Positions 62,700 through 64,000 of a stretch of 64,000 nt of DNA are shown here, piece after piece. The notes beneath the pieces were generated by a model. The model ran no database searches, was not told the DNA's origin, and saw only the letters and a program-made list of their open reading frames with translations. A program made the position numbers and the translations under genes. Source of the stretch: Elysia chlorotica (taxonomy: Eukaryota; Mollusca; Gastropoda; Plakobranchidae); the NCBI GenBank assembly GCA_003991915.1, contig RQTK01001034.1:5992-69991 (forward strand). Direction: 5' to 3'. Position 1 is the first letter of the stretch. The number at the start of each line of letters is the position of its first letter.

Positions 62700-63670
62700 T
62701 TCCTCAACAGAATCTCACAATGTTGGTTGCCATTATGTTTGATTTCAACGACCGAATTTTCACTTAGCAATCCCTCTTGCTCGATGTGCACTCATTCCTC
62801 GGAAAATATACACGAGTTTAGCATTAAATGTTGGATTTTTGTTTTAAATGAGAAAATGGTTCGCAGTTTCAATGATTTGTTTATTTGCTAACAAATTAAC
62901 CCCCCCCCCCCCTCGCTAGTGTTACACGTCTTTTTGTTTTTCTCTGGCGACCTTCTAACAATATTGTGCGTCGTGCTTTGGTCTAAGTGCATCAGTGCAC
63001 ACGGCTCAGAAAAAAAGTGAGATAAGTGTTTTTAGGAATACATAATTTCAAAACAGGGATACATAACATTTTGGAGAGAAATTCCAATTGCAGCAAGTAT
63101 TTTAATTTAAATTACAAAAAAACCTGGGTCTATTATTAACAAATAACAAAAAAAAACCCCACATAAAAACAACAGAACAAAACAACAAAAGCAAAAACAA
63201 AAACAACAAACAACAACACTATCGAAGTTATAAAATTAAAATTATTGGATCATATAATATGAGAAATTTTCAATATTTTTCTCCTTTTAGTTGGTGGACA
63301 CTTTTTTTAATCAAACGTTTTGAAATATGTATTTGTCCTTTGTATGGTATGGTTTATGTACATGTTTTGGTAGGAAATGCTTCAAACCTCAGTCGACTGA
63401 AAAGCAACCACCGATAGGCTAAAATGCGAAACTTTATCAATCTAGACAACATAGACATAGCAAGGAAGTGGAGAAATGGCCAACGCATGGTTTATTAGCA
63501 TCTGCGCAATCACGACCATCCGGGCATCTATGCTTGCGAGTCCATATTCTCCATAATGTATAATTTTTGTAATGGCGGTCAAGGTGGCTACTTGATAACA
63601 AGAAAATGAGCATGATCTATTACTTGTGAATTTGAAGTTTATGTCGATTTGTAGGAAGATTTTAACAATC
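62700..63670. other. No gene seen; AT-rich upstream region of the last gene
   Basis: Contains a C-run at about 62900, A- and CAA-rich stretches at 63120-63220, and otherwise nothing recognisable. It may hold the promoter and 5' UTR of the 63679 exon. Confidence 0.4.
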
Positions 63671-63678
63671 ATTTCATT

Positions 63679-63867
63679 ATGATGCAAGATGTAAATATTG
63701 AATCGCCTAGTAAAGATTCCAGAACCGTTGAAATCGGACGATTGAGCAATGAATTGAACTTGGATCTCGATTTTGTACCTCCTCCAACTTCGGGAAATTC
63801 TGTTGTGGAGACTCACTCCAATTTTGGCCCTGATATGTCAGGAAGCGATATGGATGAAGCTTCTGAG
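63679..63867 (+). CDS. First coding exon of an unidentified gene, runs off the window
   Basis: ATG ATG start with an in-frame TAG 27 bp upstream, 63 codons, and a strong donor GAG|GTAAGA in phase 0. Codes MMQDVNIESPSKDSRTVEIG, RLSNELNLDLDFVPPPTSGN, SVVETHSNFGPDMSGSDMDE, ASE. The acidic, Ser/Pro-rich composition suggests a disordered N terminus. I do not recognise it. A piggyBac-type N terminus is an alternative, though no TTAA end was seen nearby. Confidence 0.5.
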
Positions 63868-64000
63868 GTAAGAATTAAAAATAAAGATTCTTGGAACCAT
63901 TAGGCTCTAATTTGCGATAAAAACCCATGGACGTTTGTTAATTATTGATTTCGTCAAACAATTGATGTTCAGTTCCTTTATTCAGCAGCCTGTGGGTAAG

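Noticed and set aside
62510..62891. Two Leu/Ser-rich frames that look like membrane proteins
   Set aside because: They read through the (CT)n microsatellite; not genes.

Overview
This is a 64 kb piece of an animal nuclear genome. It is AT-rich, has short exons in long introns, and is crowded with transposon relics. The two clear protein-coding genes and the mix of repeats (RTE-, CR1/L2- and Jockey-like LINE pieces, tRNA-derived SINEs, piggyBac, hAT and pogo/Tigger-like elements, recurring TCTAGATC motifs) suggest a mollusc, most likely a gastropod. The gastropod call is inference from repeat style. No plasmid, phage, CRISPR or bacterial gene was seen.

Layout. 1-1.5 kb: a Tigger-like element and the probable last exon of an unidentified + strand gene. 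1.5-12.7 kb: no gene; SINEs, LINE relics, four long G-runs and tandem repeats. 12.8-19.5 kb (+): a six-exon gene for a MATCAP/KIAA0895-type tubulin tyrosine carboxypeptidase (DUF1704), 902 codons as assembled, with an HEIGTH zinc motif and a long low-complexity C-terminal tail. 19.5-27 kb: convergent intergenic region. 27.0-54.3 kb (-): the splicing factor gene CDC5L in 19 coding exons. The joined frame is 803 aa, close to the vertebrate protein, and every exon phase agrees. 54.3-63.6 kb: CDC5L 5' region, then a graveyard of Gypsy, LINE and hAT pieces. 63.68 kb: the first coding exon of another + strand gene that runs off the window.

Main points. (1) CDC5L exon 13 (103 codons, phase 0/0) is present twice, 2,610 bp apart. 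The two copies are identical in sequence, with intact splice sites, and are separated by a truncated piggyBac transposase gene and a LINE fragment. (2) MATCAP intron 3 has a U12-type donor (GTATCCTTTT) and a U12-like branch site. The splice that best keeps the protein family alignment ends in AT, which would make it a GT-AT minor-class intron. (3) CDC5L uses two GC-AG introns. (4) At least four and probably five independent piggyBac-type insertions or relics lie in or near the two genes, including an 842 bp copy with perfect TTAA target duplications and 10 bp terminal repeats.

MATCAP removes the C-terminal tyrosine of alpha-tubulin; CDC5L is a core subunit of the Prp19/NTC spliceosome complex. 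They are convergent neighbours with no evident functional link. I found no new multi-gene system here; the oddities are in gene structure and transposon biology.
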